64,000 bases of DNA from Halomonas sp. KG2 (lineage in GTDB: Bacteria; Pseudomonadota; Gammaproteobacteria; Pseudomonadales; Halomonadaceae), in the NCBI GenBank assembly GCA_030440445.1, contig CP098528.1:2790001-2854000 (forward strand). Reading direction: 5' to 3'. Made by a program: the position numbers and the translations under genes. The notes below the pieces were generated by a model that saw only the letters and a list, made by a program, of their open reading frames with translations, was not told where the DNA came from and did no database searches. This document shows positions 1-9,531 of the stretch, piece by piece. Position 1 is the stretch's first letter; each line of letters starts with the position of its first letter.

Positions 1-1343
1 CTCAAACACGTATCGCCGATGAAGACCTGGAAGCACTGCAGCGTTCGCTAGTGCTTTCTCATGCCACCGGCGTGGGCGCTGCGATGGATGACAGCCTTGT
101 GCGGCTGATCATGGTGCTTAAGGTTAACAGCCTGGCACGCGGCTTTTCCGGTATTCGTCGTGAAGTGCTTGATGCCCTTATCGCATTGATCAACGCCGAG
201 GTGTATCCGCATATTCCGCTCAAAGGTTCTGTGGGTGCGTCAGGTGATCTCGCGCCACTGGCCCATATGAGTGTGGTACTGATTGGCGAAGGCAAAGCAC
301 GCCACAAAGGCGAGTGGCTCAGTGCCGAAGAAGCGCTAAAAGTCGCCGGTCTTAGCCCGATTGCACTAGCTCCGAAAGAGGGTCTCGCGCTGCTCAACGG
401 CACCCAGGTGTCAACGGCTTACGCGCTACGCGGCCTGTTCGATGCCGAAGACCTCTATGCTGCCGCCACGGTTTGCGGCTCACTGACAGTTGAAGCCACC
501 CTAGGGTCGCGCTCACCGTTCGATGCGCGCATTCATGAAGTACGTGGCCAACGTGGCCAGATCGATGCGGCGGCGGCCTACCGACATTTACTCGGCGAGA
601 GCAGCGACATCGGCAACTCCCACGCCAACTGCGATAAAGTACAAGACCCTTACTCCTTGCGCTGCCAGCCGCAGGTGATGGGCGCCGCGCTCACCCAAAT
701 TCGCCATGTTGCCGACGTATTGGCGATAGAAATCAACGCGGTGTCTGATAACCCGCTGGTGTTTGAAGATACCGACGACATCATCTCCGGCGGCAACTTC
801 CACGCTGAGCCGGTGGCAATGGCTGCTGATAACTTAGCCCTGGCAATTGCCGAAATGGGTTCGCTAGCGGAACGCCGCATCTCGCTAATGATGGACAAAC
901 ACATGTCCCAGTTGCCGCCCTTCCTGGTCGAGAAAGGCGGTGTTAACTCTGGGTTTATGATCGCGCAAGTGACCGCGGCAGCGCTTGCCAGTGAAAACAA
1001 AGCGTTAGCGCACCCGCATAGCGTTGATAGCCTACCTACCTCGGCCAACCAGGAAGACCACGTCTCCATGGCACCGGCAGCGGGTAAACGGCTATGGGAA
1101 ATGGCCGATAACGTGCGTGACATCCTTGCCATTGAGTGGCTCTGTGCCTGCCAAGGGTTGGATATGCGCCACGGTCTAACTACCACTGCGCCGCTGGAGC
1201 AAGCAAAGCAGTTACTTCGTGAGCACGTTGCCCACTACGAACAGGATCGCTTCTTTGCGCCAGACATTGAGGCGGCCAGCCAACTCCTCGCGAAACGCCA
1301 CCTCAATCGTCTGGCACCCGCAGGCCTACTGCCCAGTCATTGA
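1..1343 (+). CDS. hutH: Histidine ammonia-lyase, 5' end outside window
   Basis: Non-oxidative deamination of L-histidine to urocanate, first step of cytoplasmic histidine degradation. The reading frame is open from base 3 with no start, so the gene begins upstream; about 446 codons are present and the family is about 510 residues long, so roughly 65 N-terminal residues are missing. The Ala-Ser-Gly triplet that cyclises to the MIO electrophile is at 237-245 inside [15 protein letters not shown]. Other family blocks seen are [33 protein letters not shown] and [10 protein letters not shown]. The GTG at 51 is internal, not the start. The next gene, etfB, starts 64 bases after the stop. Confidence 0.95.
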   Translation, partial: QTRIADEDLEALQRSLVLSHATGVGAAMDDSLVRLIMVLKVNSLARGFSGIRREVLDALIALINAEVYPHIPLKGSVGASGDLAPLAHMSVVLIGEGKARHKGEWLSAEEALKVAGLSPIALAPKEGLALLNGTQVSTAYALRGLFDAEDLYAAATVCGSLTVEATLGSRSPFDARIHEVRGQRGQIDAAAAYRHLLGESSDIGNSHANCDKVQDPYSLRCQPQVMGAALTQIRHVADVLAIEINAVSDNPLVFEDTDDIISGGNFHAEPVAMAADNLALAIAEMGSLAERRISLMMDKHMSQLPPFLVEKGGVNSGFMIAQVTAAALASENKALAHPHSVDSLPTSANQEDHVSMAPAAGKRLWEMADNVRDILAIEWLCACQGLDMRHGLTTTAPLEQAKQLLREHVAHYEQDRFFAPDIEAASQLLAKRHLNRLAPAGLLPSH

Positions 1344-1407
1344 CTCTAAGCACATGAGCACAGCCAACGCGATAGATTCTTCACCCAACAAAGCGGGGTT
1401 CCAACTA

Positions 1408-2157
1408 ATGAAAATCCTCGTCGCGGTCAAACGCGTCATCGACTACAACGTCAAAATCCGGGTCCAGCCAGATCATAGCGACGTCGACCTCACTAACGTC
1501 AAGATGGCTATGAACCCCTTCTGCGAGATCGCTGTGGAAGAGGCAGTACGACTGAAGGAGCGCGGCGTGGCCACCGAGGTTGTGGTCGTGAGCATCGGCC
1601 CCAAAACCGCCCAGGAGCAGCTGCGTACCGCCCTGGCATTAGGCGCTGATCGAGCCATTCACATTGTGTCTGACAAACGCATCGAATCACTGGCGGTGGC
1701 CAAGCTACTCGCCAAAGTGGTGGAAGAGGAACAGCCGGGACTTGTTATCGTCGGCAAGCAAGCCATCGATACCGATAACAACCAGACAGGCCAGATGCTC
1801 GCTGCCCTAACTGGCCTGCCTCAGGGGACTTTCACCTCCGAGATAATTATTCAAGATGATAAAGCCAGGGTGACACGCGAAGTTGATGGCGGTCTGCAGA
1901 CCATCGAACTGGTGCTCCCGGCCATCATCACTACCGATCTACGCCTTAACGAGCCACGCTACGCCAAGCTGCCGGACATAATGAAGGCGAAAAAGAAGCC
2001 GCTGGACACCACAACCCCCGAGGAAATGGGTATTGACGTTACTACCAAGCTAAAACTGATCGGGGTAGCCCCGCCAACTGAGCGTGAAGGAGGAATCAAG
2101 GTGAGCTCAGTGGACGAGCTGATCGACAAACTCAAGAATGAAGCCAAAGTGCTTTGA
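1408..2157 (+). CDS. etfB: Electron transfer flavoprotein beta subunit
   Basis: Small subunit of the soluble ETF heterodimer, which carries electrons from FAD dehydrogenases to ETF-quinone oxidoreductase. The protein of 249 residues has the usual family length and begins [19 protein letters not shown]. The AMP-binding/recognition region [16 protein letters not shown] and the later block [15 protein letters not shown] are family hallmarks. The frame stays open upstream, but only the ATG at 1408 gives the conserved N terminus. etfA follows after 14 bases. An FAD dehydrogenase gene three places downstream suggests that this is a dedicated ETF copy and not the housekeeping pair (inference). Confidence 0.95.
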   Translation: MKILVAVKRVIDYNVKIRVQPDHSDVDLTNVKMAMNPFCEIAVEEAVRLKERGVATEVVVVSIGPKTAQEQLRTALALGADRAIHIVSDKRIESLAVAKLLAKVVEEEQPGLVIVGKQAIDTDNNQTGQMLAALTGLPQGTFTSEIIIQDDKARVTREVDGGLQTIELVLPAIITTDLRLNEPRYAKLPDIMKAKKKPLDTTTPEEMGIDVTTKLKLIGVAPPTEREGGIKVSSVDELIDKLKNEAKVL

Positions 2158-2171
2158 AAGGAGCTAATTTT

Positions 2172-3098
2172 ATGAGCATTCTTATCCTGGCCGAACATCA
2201 CAATGGCACCCTGGGTAGCGCTACAGCCCATGTGGTCGCAGCTGCAAAGGAGATCGGTGGCAATATCGATATCCTGGTGGCCGGTGAAAACGTCACGGCT
2301 GTGGCTGAGTCAGCCGCCAAACTCGACAATGTCAATAAGGTGCGGGTTGCCGATAACAAAGCATATGCCCATCAACTTGCCGAACCGCTAAGTTCGCTGA
2401 TCTGCGAGCTCACTAGTGATTACAGTCACGTGTTGGCGGTGGCCTCCACCACAGGCAAGAATGTGTTACCGCGTGTGGCCGCACTAAAGGACGTCTCGCA
2501 GATTTCCGAGATCATCGCGGTGGACTCCACCGATACCTTCAAGCGTCCAATCTATGCAGGCAATGCCATCGCCACCGTACAGAGCGACGATGACCTTATA
2601 GTCATATCCGTGCGTCCCACTAGCTTCGATGCAGTTGGCGAAAGCGGCAGTGCCACCATCGAAGCAGTCAATTACGTTGCTGAAAACGCAAAATCCACCT
2701 TCGTTAAAGAAGAGATAGCACAGAGCGACCGCCCCCAATTGGACGCTGCCAAAGTAGTCGTTTCTGGCGGCCGCGGCATGGGCAGCAGTGAGAGTTTCAA
2801 GCTGCTTGATGGAGTCGCCGACAAATTAGGCGCAGCCATCGGCGCATCACGAGCTGCTGTTGATGCAGGCTTTGTGCCCAATGATATGCAGGTGGGACAG
2901 ACCGGTAAGATTGTCGCTCCTGATCTGTATATCGCCGTGGGTATCAGCGGAGCGATCCAACACCTAGCTGGCATGAAGGACTCCAAAGTGATAGTGGCAA
3001 TCAATAAGGACGAGGAGGCACCAATTTTTCAAGTCGCCGACTATGGGTTTGTAGGCGACCTCTTCGAGGCGCTGCCGGAACTGCATAACAAACTATAG
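2172..3098 (+). CDS. etfA: Electron transfer flavoprotein alpha subunit
   Basis: Large, FAD-binding ETF subunit, 308 residues. The start at 2172 is chosen because AAAGGAG lies just upstream and [14 protein letters not shown] is the conserved N terminus. The C-terminal FAD domain is clear: [51 protein letters not shown] and [17 protein letters not shown]. It forms a heterodimer with the adjacent etfB product. The next gene starts 160 bases later, and the same-strand run continues to the aminotransferase at 7364. Confidence 0.95.
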   Translation: MSILILAEHHNGTLGSATAHVVAAAKEIGGNIDILVAGENVTAVAESAAKLDNVNKVRVADNKAYAHQLAEPLSSLICELTSDYSHVLAVASTTGKNVLPRVAALKDVSQISEIIAVDSTDTFKRPIYAGNAIATVQSDDDLIVISVRPTSFDAVGESGSATIEAVNYVAENAKSTFVKEEIAQSDRPQLDAAKVVVSGGRGMGSSESFKLLDGVADKLGAAIGASRAAVDAGFVPNDMQVGQTGKIVAPDLYIAVGISGAIQHLAGMKDSKVIVAINKDEEAPIFQVADYGFVGDLFEALPELHNKL

Positions 3099-3258
3099 CG
3101 GCGGGTTAATTCACCCAAGCCATTACGCGGCCATAGGAGAAATACAAGTAACGCCCCCTGCAGCAGAAAAGCACTGGGGTAGAGCGCATATCCCCAGACA
3201 AACCAATAACGTCATCAATATGTTAACAAGAAGCCAATAACAACGATGGAGACACATA

Positions 3259-4608
3259 ATGCATAACTTGGAAGCCGCAAAAACGAATCAGGGCGGGTTA
3301 TGGAAAGCTGCTATCGGCAGCTTAATCGGTATTTTGTTTTTCTTTTTACCCATACCGCTGGATGACGGAACGAGCAAAATCCCTCTAGTCATTATCATCA
3401 ATGCAATCAAAGGTGGCATGGGGGGAGCCGTCAAATATATGACTCTCGCACTTGCACTAATATTGGCAGCGACCTGGATCCTATCCCTAATAATGCCTAA
3501 TTCGAAGATGGCTAGGTATCACAAAAAAGACGGCGTCATGAATGGCATTCTTTTCATGTTAAGCGCCTTCTTTGCCATATTATTGGTTTTTGGCATTGGA
3601 CCAGACTGGTTGCTTCACGATGATGTTGGCGGCCTATCCCTATACTTAGGTGGCTCGGTCTTCATCACGGTACTGGTAGCGGGTTTCTTTGTACTTTTTC
3701 TGACAGAGTTTGGTTTTTTAGACTTCGTCGGCACCCTCATGGAGCCATTGATGCGCCCACTATATCGCCTACCTGGGCGTTCAGCGGTGGATGCCATTGC
3801 CTCCTTCGTAGCTGCTCCAGCGGTTGGTATCTTCCTGACTAACAAGCTATATACCAGCGGCTATTATAACCAACGGGAAGCTGCTGGCATCGCAACCAAT
3901 TTCAGCATCTGCAGTCTCGGCTTCTTCGCTCTGCTGGCTACCATCGGAGGTATCACCGAGTATCTTCCTCACATGATCCTGGTCTCGTTTATTATTAACT
4001 TTTCGCTTGCTGCCGTCATGATGCGCATTCCGCCTATCAGCAGGAAAAAAGACGAGTACTACGACAAACAAGCAGAGGATCTAATCGAAGAGGATGACAA
4101 CGGCGTTAAAACAAGCCTGTTGGCAAAAGCTACCAGCCGCGCCTCTCTGCGAGCAGCGGAAGCTAACAAGGAAGATCTCCTCAAAGGCTTTTGGGCCGCA
4201 GCAACCTTTGCACAGAAGATACTTGCCTATGTTCTTAGTATTGCCACTGTCGCACTGCTTGTTGCCACCTACACACCGATCTTTGACTACCTAGGCTACC
4301 TCGTCGAGCCCATTATCCAACTGACACAGCTACCAGATGCTGCCGCTATCGCTCCCACGATACTGATATCGATTGCAGAGATTGCACTACCTGCAATCAT
4401 AATCGCTGGTGTAGATAATATAGATCCGATGAGCGTGTTCTTTGTTTGCACCCTCTCCACCGTACAGATCATTTTCTTCACAGAAAGCGCCAACGCGATG
4501 CTCGAGTCCAATATTCCATTAACTGTTCTCGAACTGGTGGTTATTTTCTTGATCAGAACGGCCCTAGCGATTCCGCTAGTCGCCATTGCGACGCACCTAA
4601 TCTTTTAA
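3259..4608 (+). CDS. YjiH-type membrane protein with nucleoside-recognition (Gate) domain, probable transporter
   Basis: Polytopic inner-membrane protein of 449 residues with about ten hydrophobic segments. The first is near residues 18-35 (AIGSLIGILFFFLPIPL). A charged cytoplasmic loop around residues 260-310 contains KKDEYYDKQAEDLIEEDD. It resembles the YjiH family, which carries Gate domains (as in NupC/FeoB-type proteins); the substrate is unknown. GGAG lies 8 bases before the ATG. It sits between etfA and an FAD-linked dehydrogenase, so uptake of the substrate of that dehydrogenase is a reasonable guess (inference). Family assignment is by resemblance only. Confidence 0.75.
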   Translation: MHNLEAAKTNQGGLWKAAIGSLIGILFFFLPIPLDDGTSKIPLVIIINAIKGGMGGAVKYMTLALALILAATWILSLIMPNSKMARYHKKDGVMNGILFMLSAFFAILLVFGIGPDWLLHDDVGGLSLYLGGSVFITVLVAGFFVLFLTEFGFLDFVGTLMEPLMRPLYRLPGRSAVDAIASFVAAPAVGIFLTNKLYTSGYYNQREAAGIATNFSICSLGFFALLATIGGITEYLPHMILVSFIINFSLAAVMMRIPPISRKKDEYYDKQAEDLIEEDDNGVKTSLLAKATSRASLRAAEANKEDLLKGFWAAATFAQKILAYVLSIATVALLVATYTPIFDYLGYLVEPIIQLTQLPDAAAIAPTILISIAEIALPAIIIAGVDNIDPMSVFFVCTLSTVQIIFFTESANAMLESNIPLTVLELVVIFLIRTALAIPLVAIATHLIF

Positions 4609-4655
4609 TGCTGTAAAAAGCATGGCCATCCGCCACTATGTGAAGGAGATAAAAA

Positions 4656-6065
4656 ATGGAAACGGTATCTCGAGAGGAACTTCTTTCAACCCTGAGAGAG
4701 CACCTTGGTGCAGAACTCCTGAATGGCGATGACATTCCAAGCCATTATTATAGCGACTGGACTGGCCATGCCCCCTGTCAACCACTTGCCTTATATCGCC
4801 CGACCACCACGGAGGAAGTGGCACGCTGCCTTGAACTGTGCCACCGCTACCGAGTCCCAGTCGTCCCCCAAGGGGGACTGACTGGCCTAGCGGCAGGCGC
4901 CGAACCTACAGCGGATGCGGTTGCCTTGTCGCTAGAGCGTCTAACAGGGCCTATCGAGATCGACGAGGCGTCTGGAACCTTAACCAGTTGGGCTGGGAAT
5001 ACCCTAGAAGCCGTGCAACAAAAGGCTGAGCAACATGGTTGGCGATATCCGGTGGACTTTGGCGCTCGTGGTAGCTGCCAAATTGGTGGCAACATCGCCA
5101 CCAATGCCGGCGGGCACGCAGTCATCCGACATGGAATGACACGCCAGCAGGTTCTGGGATTAGAGGTCGTGCTAGCCGACGGGCGTATTCTCAACCTGCT
5201 CAGTCCAATGATCAAGAATAATACCGGCTACGATCTGAAACACTTCTTTATCGGCTCGGAAGGGACTCTAGGAATTATTACGCGCGCTGTGCTGCGACTA
5301 TCGCCGCGCCTTGGACATACAGAGACAGTCCTCTGCGCACTCCCTAACTATGCGTCCACCCTAAACCTGCTCGCGCGCCTACGCCGTCCTGGATTGGAGA
5401 TCGAAGCCTTCGAGGTCATGTGGAACTGCTTCTATACTATGAGTTGCGATTGGCTTCAGAAAATGCCTCCTATAGAGACACACCACGCTCTCTACGTACT
5501 TTGCGAAGTCGAAGGGAATGCAACTTTGGTGGAGGAAGCACTAGCGGAAGCCATGGAAGCCGGGGAGGTAATCGATGCCGTGCTTGCTTCCTCCGAGCAA
5601 CAAGCACAGCAACTTTGGGAGATTCGCGAGGCAACCGCCGAATTTCCCGTCAAGATGTCACCGATCAACTTCGACATCAGTCTTCCGTTACCAGAGATTG
5701 GCCATTTTGTTGAATCAGCTACCGCGGCCATCCTCAACGAGTGGCCTGCTGCAAAAGTGGTCAACTTCGGCCATATCGGCGATGGCAACTTACATCTAAC
5801 AATCGATGCGCGCTCTTTACCCGATCAGAATAAAGAAACGGTGCTTGCTGCAGAAGCCATCGTTTATCGCTTGGTTGCCAACTATGCCGGAGCGATTTCT
5901 GCCGAACATGGTATCGGCGTTTTGAAAAAAGCCTTTCTACATCACAGTGTGGATGAGCACGCTCTTAGTGCCATGCGCAGCATCAAGCAGAGCCTTGATC
6001 CAAAAGGTATTCTTAATCCCGGTAAGATTTTCGACCTACCTCGGGACGCTAGCGATTTTTCATAA
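4656..6065 (+). CDS. FAD-linked D-2-hydroxyacid dehydrogenase (GlcD / D-lactate / D-2-hydroxyglutarate type)
   Basis: Flavoprotein of 469 residues in the vanillyl-alcohol-oxidase fold family. The N-terminal PCMH-type FAD domain (about 35-220) shows RPTTTEEVARCLELC, VPQGGLTGLAAGAEP, GSCQIGGNIATNAGG and the NNTGYDLKHFFIGSEGTLGI block. The C-terminal FAD-oxidase domain contains NFGHIGDGNLHLTI (metal/substrate histidines), SAEHGIGVLKK and LDPKGILNPGKIF. No iron-sulfur extension is present. Family members oxidise D-lactate, glycolate, D-2-hydroxyglutarate or similar acids, and some pass electrons to ETF; etfBA just upstream fits that. AAGGAGAT lies before the ATG. The exact substrate cannot be read from sequence. 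Confidence 0.88.
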   Translation: METVSREELLSTLREHLGAELLNGDDIPSHYYSDWTGHAPCQPLALYRPTTTEEVARCLELCHRYRVPVVPQGGLTGLAAGAEPTADAVALSLERLTGPIEIDEASGTLTSWAGNTLEAVQQKAEQHGWRYPVDFGARGSCQIGGNIATNAGGHAVIRHGMTRQQVLGLEVVLADGRILNLLSPMIKNNTGYDLKHFFIGSEGTLGIITRAVLRLSPRLGHTETVLCALPNYASTLNLLARLRRPGLEIEAFEVMWNCFYTMSCDWLQKMPPIETHHALYVLCEVEGNATLVEEALAEAMEAGEVIDAVLASSEQQAQQLWEIREATAEFPVKMSPINFDISLPLPEIGHFVESATAAILNEWPAAKVVNFGHIGDGNLHLTIDARSLPDQNKETVLAAEAIVYRLVANYAGAISAEHGIGVLKKAFLHHSVDEHALSAMRSIKQSLDPKGILNPGKIFDLPRDASDFS

Positions 6066-6104
6066 AATGACGATTTGAATCATTACAACTAAATTATCAC
6101 AATC

Positions 6105-7364
6105 ATGGCACATGAAATGGACATGACAAATATAACTGAGTTCAGCGCTCTTGCTCAGGCACGCTACTCCGAACTGAAAGCACAAAAGCTGTCAATCAAC
6201 ATGGCCCGAGGCCGTCCTTCAGCAAAACAGTTGGACCTATCCTCAGCTCTCCTCAACCTATCGGTGCCTTTCGAGAGTCAAGGCACAGATTATCGAAACT
6301 ATGGAGGAAAGCGCTGCACCCCTGAAGCTCAGCAACTCATGGCAAGTATAATGGAATGTGAGCCTGATGAGGTTTTGGTTGAAGGCAGCTCAAGCCTAGC
6401 TCTGATGCACGATAATCTCGTCTATAGTTTTCTTAAGGGCAATCCAGACAGCCCTCGCCCTTGGCAGCAAGAGGATAGGGTCTCTTTTCTGTGCCCCGTA
6501 CCCGGCTACGATTTTCACTTTCAAATGTGTGAATCTTATGGGATCAAAATGATCCCTATAACACTGAATGACGATGGGCCAGATATGGCAGAGGTCGAAC
6601 GACTGGTCGCTGAGGATAGCTCGATCAAGGGTATCTGGTGCATCCCCAAATACAGCAACCCTACCGGCTGCACTTATTCGACTGACGTTGTGAGACGCCT
6701 GGCTAGCATGACCACAGCCGCTAAGGACTTCCGGATTATCTGGGACAATGCTTATGCTATCCATGCAATCAACGACAAGCAGGATGACGTCATAAATATT
6801 CTGGATGAATGCCGGCGGTCCGGGTGTCCTAATCGTCCTTTAGCTTTTTCATCGACGTCTAAGATCACTTTTCCTGGAGCTGGCCTAGCTGCGATGGCTA
6901 GCTCACCGGCCAATCTGGCTTGGTTCCTTAGCCAGACCTCAAAACGCTCCATACAGCCCGACCGTCTTAATCAGTTGCGGCACACTCAGTTTTTCCCAAA
7001 CCTGAAGGCAGTGAAGCGCCATATGCAGCAACACCAAGAGCTGATTCGCCCAAAATTTGAGATCGTAGACAACACACTAACCAGCATCTTAGGTCGCTCA
7101 GAGCTCGCTAGTTGGACACTGCCAAGAGGAGGATATTTTGTTAGTTTCTACGCACCCACAGGGTGTGCTCGGCGCACCATTCAGCTAGCGTATGAAGCTG
7201 GGGTTGAGTTGACGCCTGCCGGTGCCGCCTTCCCTCATGGGTGCGACCCCCAGGACAGCCATATCCGCATTGCACCAACCTCCATCAGCTTGGACGAAGT
7301 ACGACTAGCAACTGAAGTACTCGCCTATGCAACTATCATTGCCACAGAAGAAACAAGACAGTGA
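6105..7364 (+). CDS. PLP-dependent aminotransferase, aspartate-aminotransferase-like subgroup (PF12897 type)
   Basis: Fold-type I aminotransferase of 419 residues. N-terminal INMARGRPSAKQLDLS and DYRNYGG are typical of the subgroup that contains mycobacterial/corynebacterial aspartate aminotransferases. PLP-site features are IPKYSNPTGCTYS, IIWDNAYAIH (Asp to pyridine nitrogen) and SSTSKITFPGAG (Schiff-base Lys). The C-terminal substrate Arg is likely in DSHIRIAPT. No good ribosome site precedes 6105; ATGs at 6117 and 6123 are alternatives. It is the last gene of the hutH-etfBA run, 39 bases after the dehydrogenase. The amino acid/oxoacid pair is unknown; linking dehydrogenase product to amino acid is plausible (inference). 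Confidence 0.85.
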   Translation: MAHEMDMTNITEFSALAQARYSELKAQKLSINMARGRPSAKQLDLSSALLNLSVPFESQGTDYRNYGGKRCTPEAQQLMASIMECEPDEVLVEGSSSLALMHDNLVYSFLKGNPDSPRPWQQEDRVSFLCPVPGYDFHFQMCESYGIKMIPITLNDDGPDMAEVERLVAEDSSIKGIWCIPKYSNPTGCTYSTDVVRRLASMTTAAKDFRIIWDNAYAIHAINDKQDDVINILDECRRSGCPNRPLAFSSTSKITFPGAGLAAMASSPANLAWFLSQTSKRSIQPDRLNQLRHTQFFPNLKAVKRHMQQHQELIRPKFEIVDNTLTSILGRSELASWTLPRGGYFVSFYAPTGCARRTIQLAYEAGVELTPAGAAFPHGCDPQDSHIRIAPTSISLDEVRLATEVLAYATIIATEETRQ

Positions 7365-7545
7365 GTCCAACACTCGCTCAACTTGACAGGCTCACTGGGA
7401 AACTTCATTTTCGTTTCCCTATGAAATTTCACTGAGTAAATGAAATAATCACAATTTAGCAAGAGTATTAGAATACGTGAAAGCATCCTTAAAGGTGTTT
7501 CTGGGTAAACATTGCTAGCGAATAGTGCCTCTTCCCCAAAACGAA

Positions 7546-7573
7546 GCCACCCCGCTCAGTTGAGCGGGGTGGC
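7546..7573 (-). terminator. Rho-independent terminator of the racemase gene
   Basis: Perfect 13-bp inverted repeat (7546-7558 with 7561-7573), GC-rich. On the minus strand it is followed by TTCGTTTT, so it fits as the terminator of the racemase gene ending at 7617. It could also stop plus-strand transcription from the aminotransferase, though the T run on that side is poor. Confidence 0.75.
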
Positions 7574-7616
7574 CTCGTCAGCAAACACAGTACATTACTA
7601 CCTGTATTGGCAATAA

Positions 7617-8864
7617 TTACTCGCTATCTGTATCGCCATCGCTTGGACGCAACACCTTCGGGTTGGAGTTTCCCCATACCGTGTAAAGGTCGGCAAGTAG
7701 CGCGCCATTGAGGTCTTCAAGTTCTCCAATGGTAATTCGCTCGTCACCCTGGAGCCCGTAAAGTACCACTTCATCGCCCGGTGCCACTCCCTCGACATCC
7801 GTCACGTCTACCATGGTCGTGTTCATTGACACTTTACCCATGACCGGCACGCGCTCACCGTTGACCAGTACAAAGGCAGCGTCTGTGAAAACACGCCGGT
7901 AGCCATCAGAATAGCCAACAGGCAAGTTCGCCAATAAGCTATCCCGCTCCAGCACCCTGACGTTATCGTAACCAACGCCACTGCCTTGCGCGTAATCGTT
8001 AACCGACGCTACCCGCGTGCGAAACGACATCACCGGCTTGAACTGCTCATAATGGGGTAGATCGCCATACAGCAAGCCACCCGGGCGTACCATATCAAGG
8101 CGTGCTTCAGGCACCTCCATGGTGGTAAATGAGTTGGCGGCGTGAAGCGTTAGCGCCTCGCGATCCAGGTTAGCCGTCTCGATTAACCAGTCACTTTGTT
8201 CATGAAACGCCGCTAACCCCTGGCGAACAAAATCTTCGTCCTCAAAGGCAAAGTGGGTCATGATGCCCACCAGCTCTAACGACGCTAAGTCTTGAAGCTC
8301 TAACGCTTCCTGGCGCCCTGCTTCACTATCAAGCGCCATGCCATTGCGTCCCATACCGCCGGCATTGAGGCCCAAATGATAGCGCAGTGTCACCCCTGCC
8401 TCAGCGGCATCGCTGGAGGCCTGGCGAGCAGCTGTTATATCGCCGAATAACTCTTCCATGCCGTAATCGAAAGCGCCGCGCACTTCTTCTGGTGTCGCAC
8501 TACGCACGCGCATTAAACGTCCATCGAAACCAGATGCCCGAACAACTCGCGCTTCTTCGTTACTCGCCACACCAATACAAGGAATACCTAACGCAATCAC
8601 GGAAGGCATTAAATTAGCAATGCCGTGACCATAGGCATCGGCTTTCATAATGGCGCAAAGCTCCGCTTCTTCGCCCAATAATTCCAGAACACCGCGCACG
8701 TTCCCTTCAAAAGCCGATTGCGAGATTTCTACCCAGGCATTGGCACTCAAGTGTTCCGGGCTATCGACGAGCAATGCTTGGTCGCTCAGCAACGGCGCCG
8801 CATAGCTGGTTGTGGTAACGGTGGCAGCAACAGCGGCAGCTAACAGGGTTAGTGGATATTTCAT
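7617..8864 (-). CDS. Periplasmic broad-specificity amino-acid (alanine-type) racemase
   Basis: Alanine-racemase fold-type III PLP enzyme, 415 residues, with a clear signal peptide (MKYPLTLLAAAVAATVTTTSYA, cleavage after SYA). The PLP lysine is K74 in CAIMKADAYGHG; the opposing catalytic Tyr is likely in GSGVGYDNVRV. VSMNTTMVDVT and GDEVVLYG are C-terminal-domain blocks. The exported form corresponds to the Bsr/BsrV class, which makes non-canonical D-amino acids in the periplasm, not to cytoplasmic Alr/DadX. Monocistronic, with its own terminator. Exact substrate range is not predictable. Confidence 0.88.
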   Translation of the reverse strand: MKYPLTLLAAAVAATVTTTSYAAPLLSDQALLVDSPEHLSANAWVEISQSAFEGNVRGVLELLGEEAELCAIMKADAYGHGIANLMPSVIALGIPCIGVASNEEARVVRASGFDGRLMRVRSATPEEVRGAFDYGMEELFGDITAARQASSDAAEAGVTLRYHLGLNAGGMGRNGMALDSEAGRQEALELQDLASLELVGIMTHFAFEDEDFVRQGLAAFHEQSDWLIETANLDREALTLHAANSFTTMEVPEARLDMVRPGGLLYGDLPHYEQFKPVMSFRTRVASVNDYAQGSGVGYDNVRVLERDSLLANLPVGYSDGYRRVFTDAAFVLVNGERVPVMGKVSMNTTMVDVTDVEGVAPGDEVVLYGLQGDERITIGELEDLNGALLADLYTVWGNSNPKVLRPSDGDTDSE

Positions 8865-8944
8865 TATCAGATCCTTGATTCGTTTTCATTGTTAAGACCC
8901 CACCGCTCACACTACCCCTACTAAACAATTCTTAACGATAGCGC

Positions 8945-9220
8945 GTGCCGCGTTTATTAAAAAAAGCAGCGCTAGGACGCAATAACCCGAAGAGAAGGAA
9001 AGCTCTTTCGCTGATTGCTCTGCCTGTAGGCGGGGCAGCTCTTCTGCTCGTCACGTATTCAAGTCTGCGTGTATTCAAGCGCCAAAACTCATTAAAACCC
9101 GCAAGCATTCCAAGCTCTGTTTCAAACCCTGTTTCAAACCCTGTTTCAAGTGCTGTCTCAAGCGCTGTCTTAAGTGCTGTCTTAAGTGCTGTCTTAAGGC
9201 CTTACCCAAAGAGGATTTAG
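8945..9220 (+). CDS. Possible small membrane protein with tandem-repeat tail (doubtful)
   Basis: Open frame of 91 residues from a GTG. Residues 1-20 are very basic, 22-45 form one plausible membrane helix (LSLIALPVGGAALLLVTYSS), and the tail is a four-residue repeat (SNPV/SSAV/LSAV) encoded by a 12-bp DNA repeat. No family is recognised and no ribosome site is obvious. It lies divergent to the racemase. It may be an inner-membrane peptide or simply a chance frame across a repeat. Confidence 0.25.
   Translation: MPRLLKKAALGRNNPKRRKALSLIALPVGGAALLLVTYSSLRVFKRQNSLKPASIPSSVSNPVSNPVSSAVSSAVLSAVLSAVLRPYPKRI
9117..9200. repeat. 12-bp tandem repeat, about seven units
   Basis: Seven head-to-tail 12-bp units starting CTGT. 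The first two are CTGTTTCAAACC, and later units drift to CTGTCTTAAGTG. Because the period is a multiple of three it keeps the frame of the overlapping small reading frame. A slippage-prone microsatellite-like array. Confidence 0.85.
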
Positions 9221-9531
9221 GCCAATAGCAGACTCGACGATCTGTTGGCTACACCGTTTATCAACGCTTACCTAATACACCTGATCGGCAATATATCGCT
9301 CAAAAACACAGCAACTCGTTGAAAATCAATAAAAAATTAATTTATAGATGCAGTTTCGGTTTGGTTTGACATCAGTCAACGTAATGCAAAAATGTTGATG
9401 TTAGACGATTTTATAGAAATTTTTTATAGCCTGAGTACCATGCGTGTGATTAAACTGGGGGCGCAACATGGTTTCGAAACTGAAGCATGGATGCCCTCTA
9501 TAACTCTAAACGCGATCAAGAAAGAGGTTTT
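9221..9531. promoter_or_regulatory. AT-rich leader of the TRAP operon, with a short inverted repeat
   Basis: About 310 bases without a gene, AT-rich, upstream of dctP. At 9366-9379 there is TTGAC-ATCA-GTCAA, a small perfect inverted repeat that could be an operator half-site pair; TTGACA within it also resembles a -35 box, but no convincing -10 lies at the right spacing. The ribosome site AAAGAGG precedes the ATG at 9532. Confidence 0.3.

Noticed and set aside
1219-1407. Upstream extension of etfB overlapping the end of hutH
   Set aside because: The extra 63 residues have no similarity to ETF and overlap HutH; the conserved N terminus starts at 1408.
9117-9200. 12-bp repeats as CRISPR or iteron origin
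   Set aside because: Units too short for CRISPR, drifting sequence, no replication gene nearby.
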